A stretch of 64,000 nt of DNA from Bacteroidia bacterium (lineage in GTDB: Bacteria; Bacteroidota; Bacteroidia; Bacteroidales; GWA2-32-17): contig JACREQ010000040.1 in NCBI GenBank assembly GCA_016218155.1, positions 1-64,000 on the forward strand, written 5' to 3'. Shown here in pieces: positions 29,022-38,416 of the stretch; position 1 is the first letter of the stretch; the number at the start of each line of letters is the position of its first letter. The translations under genes were made by a program, and so were the position numbers. The notes under the pieces are model-generated. The model had not been told where the DNA came from. It ran no database searches and saw only the letters and a list, made by a program, of their open reading frames with translations.

Positions 29022-30212
29022 TTACAATTCTCTTTTAATTACCATTGCAGTTGTTACACCGCCACCGCCACAAATACTGGCAACACAAAATGTTTTATCA
29101 AGATTTTTTAAAGCATAATAACCTGTAACTAGAATTCTTGCTCCGCTGATTCCGGTTGGATGTCCCAATGCTATAGCACCACCATTAACATTTAGCTTAT
29201 TGTTATCAATTTTCAATACTTTTTGGTTTGATAAAACCTGAATAGCAAAAGCTTCATTAATTTCAACCAAATCCATATCACTTAATTCCATCTTTGCATT
29301 TTTTAATGCCAATGGAATAGAATATGAAGGACCCTCGCCCATAACATTAGGCTCAACAGAAGTCTGAGCAAATGACACTATTGAAAATAATGGTTTAACT
29401 CCTAATTCAGTTGCTTTTTGTCTAGATGTTACAATTAACGCAGTGGCACCATCACTCAAGCCACATGAATTTCCAGCTGAAACAGTTCCACCTTTTCTGA
29501 AAGCAGGAGGAATTTTCGCCATCTTTTCAATATTTATCTCATGGCGAATAGTTTCATCTTTATCAAAAGTAATTGCATTAGTGTGTTTTGTTGCAGGAAT
29601 TTCAACCGGTACAATTTCATCATTAAATCGTCCGCTCTTTTGTGCAGCAGAAGCTTTCAAATGGCTTTGCACTGCATACTCATCCTGCTCTTCTCTTGAA
29701 ATTTTATATTTATCATAAAGATTTTCCGCTGTGTCACCCATGCCCATTCCAATTAATGGATCAATGCTATCACTCCAGCCATCTTCAATAGTTTTATTAC
29801 CCATTTTAAAACCTTCCCACCTTGCACCTTTCAACAAATAAGGAATAGAGCTCATATTATCAAATCCACCTGCTAAAACAATCTCAGCTTCACCCAGACG
29901 AATAGCCTGAGATGCAAAGGCAACAGATCTCATTCCTGATGGACACGCCATATTTAAGGAGATTGCAGGAACTAATGGATTTATTCCACCTCTAACGGCC
30001 GCAGTACGCGCAGGGTTAGGTCCATTACCAGCCTGACGACAGCTCCCAAGAATTACATCATCAATCTGACTTCCTATTAAGCCTGCTCTTTGCAAAGCTC
30101 CTTTTATTACAACAGCACCTAAATCATAAGATTCAATATCTCTTAAAGATCCGCCAAATTTACCCATTGCTGTTCTGCAAGCAGAAATAACAACTATATC
30201 ATTTAAATTCAT
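29022..30212 (-). CDS. Acetyl-CoA acetyltransferase (thiolase)
   Basis: The 396-residue enzyme is a classical thiolase: nucleophile Cys90 in NMACPSGM, NEAFA, ALGHPTGISGAR with the catalytic His, and the second Cys in SICGGGG. It interconverts acetoacetyl-CoA (or a longer 3-oxoacyl-CoA) and acetyl-CoA. In context it lies 254 bases downstream of a short-chain dehydrogenase on the same strand as the 4-hydroxybenzoyl-CoA reductase-like operon. It could therefore finish crotonyl-CoA breakdown to acetyl-CoA, or equally serve general fatty-acid or butyrate metabolism. Specificity cannot be read from sequence. Confidence 0.92.
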   Translation of the reverse strand: MNLNDIVVISACRTAMGKFGGSLRDIESYDLGAVVIKGALQRAGLIGSQIDDVILGSCRQAGNGPNPARTAAVRGGINPLVPAISLNMACPSGMRSVAFASQAIRLGEAEIVLAGGFDNMSSIPYLLKGARWEGFKMGNKTIEDGWSDSIDPLIGMGMGDTAENLYDKYKISREEQDEYAVQSHLKASAAQKSGRFNDEIVPVEIPATKHTNAITFDKDETIRHEINIEKMAKIPPAFRKGGTVSAGNSCGLSDGATALIVTSRQKATELGVKPLFSIVSFAQTSVEPNVMGEGPSYSIPLALKNAKMELSDMDLVEINEAFAIQVLSNQKVLKIDNNKLNVNGGAIALGHPTGISGARILVTGYYALKNLDKTFCVASICGGGGVTTAMVIKREL

Positions 30213-30230
30213 TTTCGTTTATTTTTAAAT

Positions 30231-30440
30231 GCCACAAAAACACTAAATCACAAAATCTCACTAAAACTATTTTAATAACTTAATAACCAAATAACTCTTT
30301 TGCCACAAAAACTCAAAATCACAAAAACTCACTAAATATTTTTAATAACTTAATAACCTATGAACTCTTTTTGCCACAAAAAACACTAAATCGCAAAATC
30401 TCACTAAAACCATTTTAATAACTTAATAACTCTATAACCT
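30231..30440. repeat. Three tandem copies of a ~71-base GCCACAAAAA repeat
   Basis: Copies begin at 30231, 30302 and 30373. Each starts TGCCACAAAAA(A)CACTAAATC or close to it, continues with CAAAATCTCACTAAA, and ends with TTTTAATAACTTAATAAC. They fill the spacer between the thiolase and dehydrogenase genes. The same GCCAC-type sequence recurs as an inverted pair at 53280-53368, so this is a dispersed repeat family. No spacers of distinct sequence occur, which excludes a CRISPR array. Confidence 0.8.
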
Positions 30441-30466
30441 ATTAACTTTTAAAACTTAATAACTTT

Positions 30467-31210
30467 TCAAATATACTGTCCTCCATCAACTTTTAAAACG
30501 TCTCCTGTAATATGTTTTGCAAGCTCACTGCACAAAAAAGCAACAGCATTTGCAATATCTTCAGGCTGTCCAATTCTTCCTAATGTTATATCTGCCATTG
30601 CCTGAATTCTTACACTTTCATCAGCATTTTTCATCATTTCTGTTTCAATTAACCCTGGAGCAACTGCATTTACATTTACATTATATTTTCCAAGTTCCTT
30701 TGCAACAGTTTTTGTTAAGCCTATAATACCTGATTTTGCTGCAGAATAATTTGCTTGACCGAATTTTCCGCGCATACCATTAATTGATGTAATATTTACA
30801 ATCTTACCTGATTGTTGTTCGCGAAATATTGGAGAAACTGCTCGTATGTAATTAAAAAAACCTTTAAGATTAATATCAACCACGTTATCCCACTGTTCTT
30901 CTGTCATCTTCCATATTACGCCATCCTTATTTATTCCTGCATTATTGACAAGGATATCTATTCTTCCAAATTCTTTAACAACGTTCTCCACTGCAGTTTG
31001 TGCATCATTAAATTTAGAAACGTCAGCACGAATAAAAATTGCTTTTCTTCCCAGTTTTTCTATTTCTGAAATTATTGCATTTGCTTCTTCTTTCCAATCT
31101 ACAATTGCAATATTCGCACCGTATTCGGCGAGTTTTAAAGCTATTGCAGCACCTATACCGGCACTACCACCTGTAACAATTGCAGTTTTATTTTCTAAAT
31201 TCATTTTCAT
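30467..31210 (-). CDS. Short-chain dehydrogenase/reductase, FabG/PhbB-like
   Basis: The 247-residue protein has the NAD(P)-binding TGGSAGIG, NNAG and the catalytic Ser-Tyr-Lys set (NITSINGMRGKFGQANYSAAKSG). Its C-terminal GQPEDIANAVAFLCSE and VDGGQYI are typical of 3-oxoacyl reductases. It reduces a 3-oxoacyl-ACP or 3-oxoacyl-CoA, or oxidises the 3-hydroxyacyl-CoA in the reverse direction. The start abuts the stop of the FAD subunit gene (31211), so it is in the same operon as the molybdenum hydroxylase genes. That context supports a role with CoA esters of aromatic or short-chain acids rather than housekeeping fatty-acid synthesis. Confidence 0.85.
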   Translation of the reverse strand: MKMNLENKTAIVTGGSAGIGAAIALKLAEYGANIAIVDWKEEANAIISEIEKLGRKAIFIRADVSKFNDAQTAVENVVKEFGRIDILVNNAGINKDGVIWKMTEEQWDNVVDINLKGFFNYIRAVSPIFREQQSGKIVNITSINGMRGKFGQANYSAAKSGIIGLTKTVAKELGKYNVNVNAVAPGLIETEMMKNADESVRIQAMADITLGRIGQPEDIANAVAFLCSELAKHITGDVLKVDGGQYI

Positions 31211-32149
31211 TTATTTTAATAAAGATAACTCTTTAAAACTTCTTTGTAAAAATACAGAAATCATTTCTTTTCTGTATGATCTCGAATAAACATCATTATC
31301 TACAATTCTAGTATTAGAAATTAAAGCATTAAGTATTTCATTAAAATCATCTGTAACATTACCATTAAAAATAATTGGTTTAGCATGTACAGCACCTAAT
31401 ACAATTTTAAGTTTACCTATTTTATTTATTGTTACAGCAGTTGACATAGAACTGAATTCTAAAGTCTCACGCTGTCGCAGTTTTTTAAATACAGATTTAT
31501 ATTGATTATTAAGCGGAATATGAATTGACTTAACAATAGCTAGTTTGCTTAACTTAACAGGTATTATACCATCGCCGGAATAAATTTCTTCAATTGGAAT
31601 TATTGATAATTTATTATCATCAAAAACTTCAATACTGGCATTCATGCTTATTAAAACAACAGCAGTATCAGAAACAAATTTCGCAAAACAATTTTTATTT
31701 CCACCTGAGGCTATGCAAACATTACCATTACATTTTAAGCAATGTCCAGCAGCTTCTCTCCACCATTCACTTTGATTGTAAAAAACACATCTGTTTTCGC
31801 AAAGTAAATTACCGCCTATAGTTGCAGTTTTTCTTATAACCGGTGAAGCAACTAAATTTGCAGCCTCAAGTAAAGCAGGAAAATTATCAGTAATTACTTT
31901 ATAATTTTTCAAATCATCTAAACGAACTAAAGCACCTATTTCTATATGGTTTTCTTTTGTAACAACTTGCTTTAATTCTGCTATTCCACTAATGTCAATC
32001 AAACAATCGGCATTATCATTTCCCTGAAATTTATTTACTATTACGTCTGTTCCGCCAGCAATATAACGAAAACCAGATAGACATTTCTTTGCTTCAAAAA
32101 ATGCATGGTCAATAGTTAAAGCTGTGATGTATGTTTTTTCTGTTATCAT
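31211..32149 (-). CDS. hcrB: FAD subunit of a 4-hydroxybenzoyl-CoA reductase-like enzyme
   Basis: The 312-residue protein is the FAD-binding subunit of a molybdenum hydroxylase: AGGTDVIVNK and TIGGNLL bind FAD. Between them and the C-terminal domain it carries the extra loop that marks 4-hydroxybenzoyl-CoA reductase. Cys121, Cys137, Cys145 and Cys154 are spaced 16, 8 and 9 residues apart, the same spacing I recall for the four ligands of the additional [4Fe-4S] cluster in the Thauera enzyme. The loop also contains YNQSEWWREAAGHCLK. This cluster lets the enzyme work reductively, removing the para-hydroxyl of 4-hydroxybenzoyl-CoA to give benzoyl-CoA. It overlaps the large-subunit gene by one base. 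Confidence 0.85.
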   Translation of the reverse strand: MITEKTYITALTIDHAFFEAKKCLSGFRYIAGGTDVIVNKFQGNDNADCLIDISGIAELKQVVTKENHIEIGALVRLDDLKNYKVITDNFPALLEAANLVASPVIRKTATIGGNLLCENRCVFYNQSEWWREAAGHCLKCNGNVCIASGGNKNCFAKFVSDTAVVLISMNASIEVFDDNKLSIIPIEEIYSGDGIIPVKLSKLAIVKSIHIPLNNQYKSVFKKLRQRETLEFSSMSTAVTINKIGKLKIVLGAVHAKPIIFNGNVTDDFNEILNALISNTRIVDNDVYSRSYRKEMISVFLQRSFKELSLLK

Positions 32150-34950
32150 TACGCAATAGTTTTTTCTTTTAACAATTTATTCTCCTTCATTTGCTTTAAA
32201 ATATCCTCGGCAGTTATTGGCAATTTGGTAATTCTTACGCCAACTGCATTAAAAATAGCATTTGCTATTGCAGGAATTACAGGATGAATAGCTCCCTCAC
32301 CTGCTTCTTTTGCTCCAAACGGACCTTCAGGATCAATTGTTTCTATAATGTTAGCATGAATATCAGGAGTATCAAGTGAAGTTGGAATTTTATAATCAAG
32401 GAAATTATTATTTAACAATAAACCTTTATAATATTTCATTTGTTCGCTTATTGCCTGCCCCACTCCCATATGCCACGAGCCTTCTAACTGACCTTCAACT
32501 GCCATTGGGTTTAAAGCTTTTCCACAATCATGCGCTCCCCATACGTTTAAAACTTTTACAAAACCTGTTTCAGTATCAACATTCACTTCAGCAACACAAG
32601 ATCCAAAAGTATATGACGGACTTAAACCAGCTCCTGCACCTTTAAAATCGCCACCCAGTTTTGGAGAAATATATTTTCCACTAACACAGACAGCTCCGCG
32701 TTTAGCAGTTAAAATATCTACCACTTCAATCCATGATAAATCGACAGTTTTGTCATTACTAAAAACTCTACCACCTACAAAATTTAGTTCTTCTTTAGAA
32801 ATATTTTTTTGATTTGTTACAGATTCAATTATTTCTTTCTTTAAATTCCCAGCAGCATCCTTTGCTGCATTACCTGCCATAAAAGTTACCCTGCTTGAAT
32901 AACTACCAAAATCAACAGGAGTAAGTAAAGTGTCAGCAGCTAAAACGAATATTTTATCTAAACTAATTCCTAAAACTTCAGAAACAATTATTGCAAGCAT
33001 TGTATCACTTCCCTGACCAATATCACTTGAACCAGATGTTACTAACACTCTGCCATCAAAATCAAGTTTTAAATGAACTACTGATTGAGGTAATTCATTC
33101 CATATAATTGGAAGTGCACTTCCACTAATAAAAAAGCCACAAGCAGCACCTAATCCATGCCCGGTTACTAATTTACCAATTCGTTTTTTCCATTCAGATT
33201 GCTCCATTACTTTTAATAAAGCCTCTCGACTACCATTTGAAGTAATTCTATATTGACCAACTGTTAAAGTATTTGAATCAAGGAAATTTTTCAATCTTAA
33301 TTCACATGGATCAACTTTAATTTTGTGAGCTAAATCATCAATTATTGATTCAACTGCAAAACGGGAATTTACAGCACCATGCCCGCGCATAGCACCGCAC
33401 TGAGGCTTGTTTGTATAAACCCTGTAAGTTTTAAAACCAAAATTATTTAATTTATAAGGTGCCTGTAACAACACACCATTATAATAAGAAGTTACAACAC
33501 CAAAACTTCCATAAGCGCCACCATCAATCGCAACATCAGCATCAAGAACTTTGAATTCACCATCATTTGAAATACCCATTTCAACAGTCATTTTTGATGG
33601 ATGCCTGCCATGATTTGTTAAGAATACTTCTTCACGTGTTAATCTAACCCTTACCGGTCTTCCTGTTTTTCTAGCTAAATGCGAAACAATAATCTCATGT
33701 GGAAAAGGATCACTTTTACCTCCGAAGCCACCACCTAAATATGGTTTAATAACCCTAACTCTACTTAAGGGGACTTCCATTACTTTTGCCAATGCACGAT
33801 GCAAATAATGAGGAACCTGAGTTGCTGTAGTTATTGTTAAACCATTCTCATCCCAATAAGCAGTTGCAGCATGAGGTTCAGTAAAACCATGATTTATTCC
33901 CTCAAATTCAAAAAACATTTTTGATGTTACATCAGCTTCTTTTATTCCTTGTTGCTGATCACCAAACCGAAGTTCTGCTTTCTTATGAATATTGTTATTG
34001 AATTTTCCATATTCATGAATTTTTTCATTTTCGCCAACATCATAAAGTGATTCATCAATCTCTAAAAATTCTTTTAATGGAATATATTTTACTTTAATAA
34101 GTTTACATGCCTGTTCTGCAATTTCTTCGCTATCAGCTGCAACAGCTGCAACTATTTCGCCTTCATAACGAACCTTATTAACTGCAATTGCATTTTCATC
34201 CTGAGAAATTGGAAGCACTCCAAATGTTATTGGCAATTCTTTTCCAATCGCAACATAATGCACACCTTCAAGTCTTAATGCTTCTGAAGTATCAATACTT
34301 TCAATTTTAGCATGAGAATATGTACTACGTAATAACTTACAATGCAATGCATTTCTTGTGTAAATATCATCAGCATATTCTGCAGCACCTCTTACTTTTT
34401 TCTCTGCTTCAATATATGGTCGTGATATACCCACAGCCCCATTTAAATTATCATTTATTTTTGATTTAGAATTTTCTATTTCCAAAGCATGTTCGGCAAC
34501 TGCATCAATTATTTTTTTATATCCTGTACATCTGCATAAATTTCCTGAGATCCCTTCCTTTATCTGATTTCTGACAGCTTCCATTCCTGCCTTTAAATCA
34601 AGATTTGGAATTAAACATATTGCAGTCATTACCATGCCCGGTGTACAAAAGCCACATTGAATTGCACCTTTTTCTACAAATTTTTCCTGTAGTTTATGCA
34701 ATTTTCCATCAACAGCAAGAGCTTCAATTGTCGTTATTTCTGTATTGTTACAACGAAGTGCAGGAGTTATACAACTAAGAACAGGTTCATTATTAACTAA
34801 AACAGTACAAGCGCCACAACTTCCCTGCTCACAACCAATTTTAGTTCCGGTTAATCCAACTTTATCCCTAATTACTGATGAAAGTAATTCATGTTCGTTA
34901 ATTAAAACTTCAAATTGCTTTCCATTAATTTTTATACTTAGTTGTTTCAT
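32149..34950 (-). CDS. Fused [2Fe-2S] and molybdopterin subunits of a 4-hydroxybenzoyl-CoA reductase-like enzyme
   Basis: Residues 1-155 form a two-cluster ferredoxin-like domain: Cys40, 45, 48 and 60 for the plant-type cluster, and Cys99, 102, 139 and 141 for the second. Residues about 170-933 are the molybdopterin subunit, with VGISRPYIEAEKKVRGAA at its start, the motifs GGGFGGKSD and GAMRGHGAVNSRFAVE, and the active-site region GPFGAKEAGEGA with the conserved Glu. The stretch LPITFGVLPISQDENA resembles the alpha subunit of 4-hydroxybenzoyl-CoA reductase. In Thauera these two parts are separate genes; here they are fused. With the FAD subunit this should form the soluble cytosolic enzyme. 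Xanthine or aldehyde oxidation is the alternative, made less likely by the FAD subunit's extra cluster. Confidence 0.82.
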   Translation of the reverse strand: MKQLSIKINGKQFEVLINEHELLSSVIRDKVGLTGTKIGCEQGSCGACTVLVNNEPVLSCITPALRCNNTEITTIEALAVDGKLHKLQEKFVEKGAIQCGFCTPGMVMTAICLIPNLDLKAGMEAVRNQIKEGISGNLCRCTGYKKIIDAVAEHALEIENSKSKINDNLNGAVGISRPYIEAEKKVRGAAEYADDIYTRNALHCKLLRSTYSHAKIESIDTSEALRLEGVHYVAIGKELPITFGVLPISQDENAIAVNKVRYEGEIVAAVAADSEEIAEQACKLIKVKYIPLKEFLEIDESLYDVGENEKIHEYGKFNNNIHKKAELRFGDQQQGIKEADVTSKMFFEFEGINHGFTEPHAATAYWDENGLTITTATQVPHYLHRALAKVMEVPLSRVRVIKPYLGGGFGGKSDPFPHEIIVSHLARKTGRPVRVRLTREEVFLTNHGRHPSKMTVEMGISNDGEFKVLDADVAIDGGAYGSFGVVTSYYNGVLLQAPYKLNNFGFKTYRVYTNKPQCGAMRGHGAVNSRFAVESIIDDLAHKIKVDPCELRLKNFLDSNTLTVGQYRITSNGSREALLKVMEQSEWKKRIGKLVTGHGLGAACGFFISGSALPIIWNELPQSVVHLKLDFDGRVLVTSGSSDIGQGSDTMLAIIVSEVLGISLDKIFVLAADTLLTPVDFGSYSSRVTFMAGNAAKDAAGNLKKEIIESVTNQKNISKEELNFVGGRVFSNDKTVDLSWIEVVDILTAKRGAVCVSGKYISPKLGGDFKGAGAGLSPSYTFGSCVAEVNVDTETGFVKVLNVWGAHDCGKALNPMAVEGQLEGSWHMGVGQAISEQMKYYKGLLLNNNFLDYKIPTSLDTPDIHANIIETIDPEGPFGAKEAGEGAIHPVIPAIANAIFNAVGVRITKLPITAEDILKQMKENKLLKEKTIA

Positions 34951-34968
34951 TAATTTTCTTTAACAATT

Positions 34969-35733
34969 TTAGTGCAATGTGTTTTTTTCTTTAATAAGTT
35001 TTGCGATAATACTTATGGCTATTTCATCAGCAGTTTCAGCATTGATATCAATACCCATTGGCATATCAACTTTTTCAAGTTGTTCTTTTGTAGAAATTCC
35101 TTCTGACTGGAACATTTCATAGGTTCGTGCAATCTTGGTTTTACTACCAATCATACCTAAATAAAAATGCGGTTGTTTCATACAAAAAGCTAACACCTCT
35201 CTATCGATAGCATGATCAAACGTTGTTATAATAATGAATGTATTATTATCATATGATAGAGTTGGAAGAACCTGAGTAAAAGGTGCAATAATTTTCTCAA
35301 CCCCATCAAATGCCCATTCGTTAAAAATGCCTTCACGACTATCAATCACAGTAATATCAAAATCTAAATCAAGTGAATGTTTAACTATTGCTTTACCTAC
35401 GTGTCCTGCCCCAAACAAAAACATTTTTTTCTTTTGCATAATTGGTTCTATAAATATTTCTAATGATCCACCACAACACATTTCATGCTGAGCCTTTAGT
35501 TCATGCTTAAATAATTTTGGTTCTTTTGCCTTAATAACAACAAGTGCATTTTTAATTGTAGCTTCCTCTAGATGCCCACCACCAATAGTTCCGAAAATAC
35601 TTCCATCTTCATAAACTATCATCTTTGCACCCGCTTTTAATGGTGTAGAACCAACAGTAGAAACTATTGTACATAACGCAGTCCTATTATTCGACTTTAA
35701 AATTTCAGATATTTTATTATATATATTGTTCAT
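34969..35733 (-). CDS. xdhC: XdhC/CoxI-family molybdenum cofactor maturation factor
   Basis: The 254-residue protein has an N-terminal XdhC/CoxI domain (STVGSTPLKAGAKMIVYEDG, GGHLEEA, EMCCGGSLEIFIEP) and a C-terminal Rossmann domain (FLFGAGHVGKAIV, TVIDSREG, TTFDHAID, YLGMIGSKTK). These proteins bind molybdenum cofactor and help sulfurate and insert it into molybdenum hydroxylases. It lies 18 bases upstream of the large-subunit gene in the same operon, as expected for a dedicated chaperone. Confidence 0.9.
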   Translation of the reverse strand: MNNIYNKISEILKSNNRTALCTIVSTVGSTPLKAGAKMIVYEDGSIFGTIGGGHLEEATIKNALVVIKAKEPKLFKHELKAQHEMCCGGSLEIFIEPIMQKKKMFLFGAGHVGKAIVKHSLDLDFDITVIDSREGIFNEWAFDGVEKIIAPFTQVLPTLSYDNNTFIIITTFDHAIDREVLAFCMKQPHFYLGMIGSKTKIARTYEMFQSEGISTKEQLEKVDMPMGIDINAETADEIAISIIAKLIKEKNTLH

Positions 35734-35742
35734 TTTTTCTAA

Positions 35743-36336
35743 TCAGGAATTAAAATAATAATTATAGTCTTCGGGAGTATTTATATTAATAAGTATATCT
35801 TTATTAGGAATCTCTAATTTATAGCTTTTATAATCTGACAAAAACTCTTTTAAATTTGCACTTTGTTTTTGATATTTTTTCAAATCAGATATTATACTTT
35901 CTGGCAATAAAATAGGATGCCCGCCTTTACCCTTATAGCTTGGTATTATATATTGATCAGGCAAATTCTCAGAATAAACATAAGTCAGAATATCCTTTGT
36001 TATAAATGGATTATCTGCATCCTGTAAAAAACAGAAATCACAATCCTGCATTTTCTGAAAACCAAGTTTTGCAGAATGAAATCTTTCAAGTTCTATGTTT
36101 TCATTAATTACTATTGTAACATTATCAACTTGAAATTTTCTAATAGCTTCAACACATTCAGTATTTACAACTATTATAATATCATCACAACCAAATTTCT
36201 GATAACTGGATATAATTTTTTCTATAAATGTTATGTTTTTATCAAACTTCAAAAAAGGTTTAGGAGCATTCATTCTTGTAGAATTTCCTGCAGCTAATAT
36301 CAGAGCATTCACTTTTTTGTTTTTCTCAACTTTCAT
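35743..36336 (-). CDS. MobA/MocA-like nucleotidyltransferase for molybdenum cofactor
   Basis: The 197-residue protein (ATG at 36336; a frame to 36381 would add 15 residues) starts with the nucleotidyltransferase signature ALILAAGNSTRMNAPKPFL, followed by CDFCFLQDADNPF with the metal-binding Asp and GKGGHPIL. MocA-type enzymes convert molybdopterin to the cytosine dinucleotide form used by bacterial molybdenum hydroxylases. It is the first gene of the molybdenum hydroxylase operon, 10 bases before xdhC. That supports a cofactor role rather than sugar-nucleotide synthesis. Confidence 0.8.
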   Translation of the reverse strand: MKVEKNKKVNALILAAGNSTRMNAPKPFLKFDKNITFIEKIISSYQKFGCDDIIIVVNTECVEAIRKFQVDNVTIVINENIELERFHSAKLGFQKMQDCDFCFLQDADNPFITKDILTYVYSENLPDQYIIPSYKGKGGHPILLPESIISDLKKYQKQSANLKEFLSDYKSYKLEIPNKDILININTPEDYNYYFNS

Positions 36337-36531
36337 TATCTGACAAAAAATAAAATTACAAAATACTGAAAGCCTTAACAATAAATCCTTAATTAGTTAA
36401 AAGGCTAACAGACAAAGATAATATTATTAAGTAAAAAAAGAAATATAAAAGTCATGGTTTAGGGGAATAAGTGCCTTAATTAATTAAAGTACTTAGAGTA
36501 TCTAAAGTTTAAAAATTGATCTATATTTTTT

Positions 36532-37047
36532 TTATAAGTCAACAAGTCCATCCTGAACATCCAAAGTAATTTGCTTCTTGGACTTATTAAAATCAATTAA
36601 AACATGCTCATTAAATGGTATAAGAATTTCTTTATTCCCAAACATTACTGTTACAAGAAAATTTCCTGGAATATCCATAAAGTCGATAATTTTACCAAGA
36701 TTTACCCCATCCTGATTTAAAACTGAAAATCCAATTAAATCAGAAGTTGAGAATTCTACCTTAGGAGCTTTGGATTTATTTTTTTCGATAAAAACATTGC
36801 AGTCGACAAATCTTACTGCTTTATTTTTGTTATCTATAAAAGAAAGTTTTACAATAATTGTCTGATTTGAAGAAACTGTATATTCTTCAATAAAAAACGG
36901 AACCAATAATCCTTCTATTTCAAGGAATATTGATTCCGCTAATTCGTAACTGTCAGAAATCTCAAATACCGTTTTTATAAGTAGTTCGCCTTTTACACCG
37001 TGCGTTTTCAGCACAATGCCGAACTCACGGCATTTTTCTCTGAACAT
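36532..37047 (-). CDS. rimM: Ribosome maturation factor RimM
   Basis: The 171-residue protein shows the RimM N-terminal barrel (GIVLKTHGVKGELLIKT) and the C-terminal PRC-like barrel (DLIGFSVLNQDGVNLGKIIDF and ILIPFNEHVLIDFNKSKKQI). RimM assists 30S head assembly and binds S19. It is encoded 9 bases after rpsP, the classical arrangement. Confidence 0.93.
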   Translation of the reverse strand: MFREKCREFGIVLKTHGVKGELLIKTVFEISDSYELAESIFLEIEGLLVPFFIEEYTVSSNQTIIVKLSFIDNKNKAVRFVDCNVFIEKNKSKAPKVEFSTSDLIGFSVLNQDGVNLGKIIDFMDIPGNFLVTVMFGNKEILIPFNEHVLIDFNKSKKQITLDVQDGLVDL

Positions 37048-37055
37048 AAGAACGT

Positions 37056-37592
37056 TTATGCTTCAGCTTGAGCTGCTTCGTCAGCTGGTGCTTCAGAAAC
37101 TTCTTCGTTTTCAGCTTTAGCTTTTTCTGCAGCTTTAGCTAATTTTTTAGCTATTGCTTCTGCTCTTGCATCTTTTACTTTTGATTCAGCTTCTAAACGA
37201 GCTTTAAGTTCAGAAACACTTTCTTTGCTTAATCTGTTTTTCTTATCCTGAATCTTATTGAATTTCTGTTGTTTCCAATCGTTAAAACGAGTTTCTGCAA
37301 CAGTCTCATCAAATGCGCCTTTTTTAACGCCTTCCATAAGATGTTTTTTCATATACACTCCTGTATATGATAAAATTGCGCGGCAGGTTTCTGTAGGAAC
37401 TGCCCCGTTGTTTAACCAAGCTAACGCTTTATCGAAATTAATGTCGATAGTTGCTGGGTTTGTTACTGGATTGTAGGTGCCAATGCTTTCGATGAACTTG
37501 CCATCTCGTGGCGCCCGCGCGTCCGCAATCACAATGTGATAATACGGCGATCTTTTCTTACCATGTCTTGCTAATCTGATTTTTGCTGGCAT
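37056..37592 (-). CDS. rpsP: 30S ribosomal protein S16 with long C-terminal tail
   Basis: The protein is 178 residues from the ATG at 37592 ([20 protein letters not shown]); the longer frame start at 37628 is not supported. The S16 core covers residues 1-80 ([33 protein letters not shown]). The tail of about 95 residues is lysine-, alanine- and glutamate-rich ([16 protein letters not shown]) and is typical of Bacteroidota S16. It forms a two-gene unit with rimM. Confidence 0.96.
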   Translation of the reverse strand: MPAKIRLARHGKKRSPYYHIVIADARAPRDGKFIESIGTYNPVTNPATIDINFDKALAWLNNGAVPTETCRAILSYTGVYMKKHLMEGVKKGAFDETVAETRFNDWKQQKFNKIQDKKNRLSKESVSELKARLEAESKVKDARAEAIAKKLAKAAEKAKAENEEVSEAPADEAAQAEA

Positions 37593-37766
37593 ATAATTAT
37601 TTATTTTAAACGGACTGCAAAGATACAATTAATTCGGAAATCAAAAATTCATTTACAAAAAATAATTTCATATAATCACAAAAAATATTTACGACTCAAT
37701 CATCTATTTTTATGGCGATTACGTAAATACTTGAAAAAAATATTATTTTATTATTCAAAAAAAGTT

Positions 37767-37795
37767 TTGTGTAATATTAAATTTTTATACTTTTG
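37767..37795 (+). promoter_or_regulatory. Bacteroidota-type promoter for tRNA-Phe
   Basis: TTG at 37767-37769 and TACTTTTG at 37788-37795 are 18 bases apart, matching the TTG / TAnnTTTG pattern. The box ends 15 bases before the tRNA. Confidence 0.65.
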
Positions 37796-37809
37796 CAACC
37801 CAACAAAAG

Positions 37810-37882
<73 letters not shown>

Positions 37883-37883
37883 C

Positions 37884-37912
37884 AAAAAGCTCCGAATTTT
37901 CGGAGCTTTTTT
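37884..37912 (+). terminator. Terminator after tRNA-Phe
   Basis: The stem AAAAAGCTCCGA/TCGGAGCTTTTT with an ATTT loop and a T-rich end begins 2 bases after the tRNA. Confidence 0.9.
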
Positions 37913-37945
37913 AACTTTAAGAAATAATTTATTGAAATTCTTTAA

Positions 37946-38365
37946 ATGAAACATTCTGTTAAAACTTCCTGGAAAGGTAAAATGGCATTTAATGCTGAAG
38001 TAAATGGCCATAATTTAACAATGGATGCAAATGCAGAAGTTGGAGGCAATAATGAGGGTCCACGTCCGAAAGAATTAATGCTTGCTTCTGTTGCAGGCTG
38101 CTCAGGTATGGATGTAGTTTCTATTCTTGAAAAAATGCGCGTTGAAATCACCAGCTTTAATATTATTGTTGACGCAGACATTACCGAAGAACACCCTAAG
38201 CATTATACCAAAATGCATATTATTTACGAATTTGAAGGTAAAGATTTACCAATAGAAAAACTTCAGAAAGCCGTAGAATTATCACAAGATCGCTATTGCG
38301 GTGTTTCATACATGTATAAAAAAGCATTTGAATTAACACACGAAATCAGAGTAATTAATAACTAA
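37946..38365 (+). CDS. OsmC/Ohr-family peroxide-handling protein
   Basis: The 139-residue protein has the OsmC pattern: GPRPKELMLASVAGCSGMDV with the first redox Cys, and ELSQDRYCGVSYMYKK with the second. Members reduce organic hydroperoxides with a Cys pair. The sequence is closer to the general OsmC-like (YhfA-type) branch than to Ohr. The gene stands alone after tRNA-Phe and would protect oxygen-sensitive metabolism, but no link to the aromatic genes is shown. Confidence 0.87.
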   Translation: MKHSVKTSWKGKMAFNAEVNGHNLTMDANAEVGGNNEGPRPKELMLASVAGCSGMDVVSILEKMRVEITSFNIIVDADITEEHPKHYTKMHIIYEFEGKDLPIEKLQKAVELSQDRYCGVSYMYKKAFELTHEIRVINN

Positions 38366-38416
38366 GGAATAAGTCAAACAGTTATTAAGTTAAAAGCTAT
38401 TTCAAAATTTATAATT

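Noticed and set aside
30231-30440. Tandem repeats as a CRISPR array
   Set aside because: The three units are about 71 bases long with no unique spacers and no cas genes nearby.
31211-34950. Xanthine dehydrogenase as first reading of the molybdenum hydroxylase
   Set aside because: The FAD subunit carries the four-Cys loop of 4-hydroxybenzoyl-CoA reductase, and the operon lies close to benzoyl-CoA genes; purine genes are absent.
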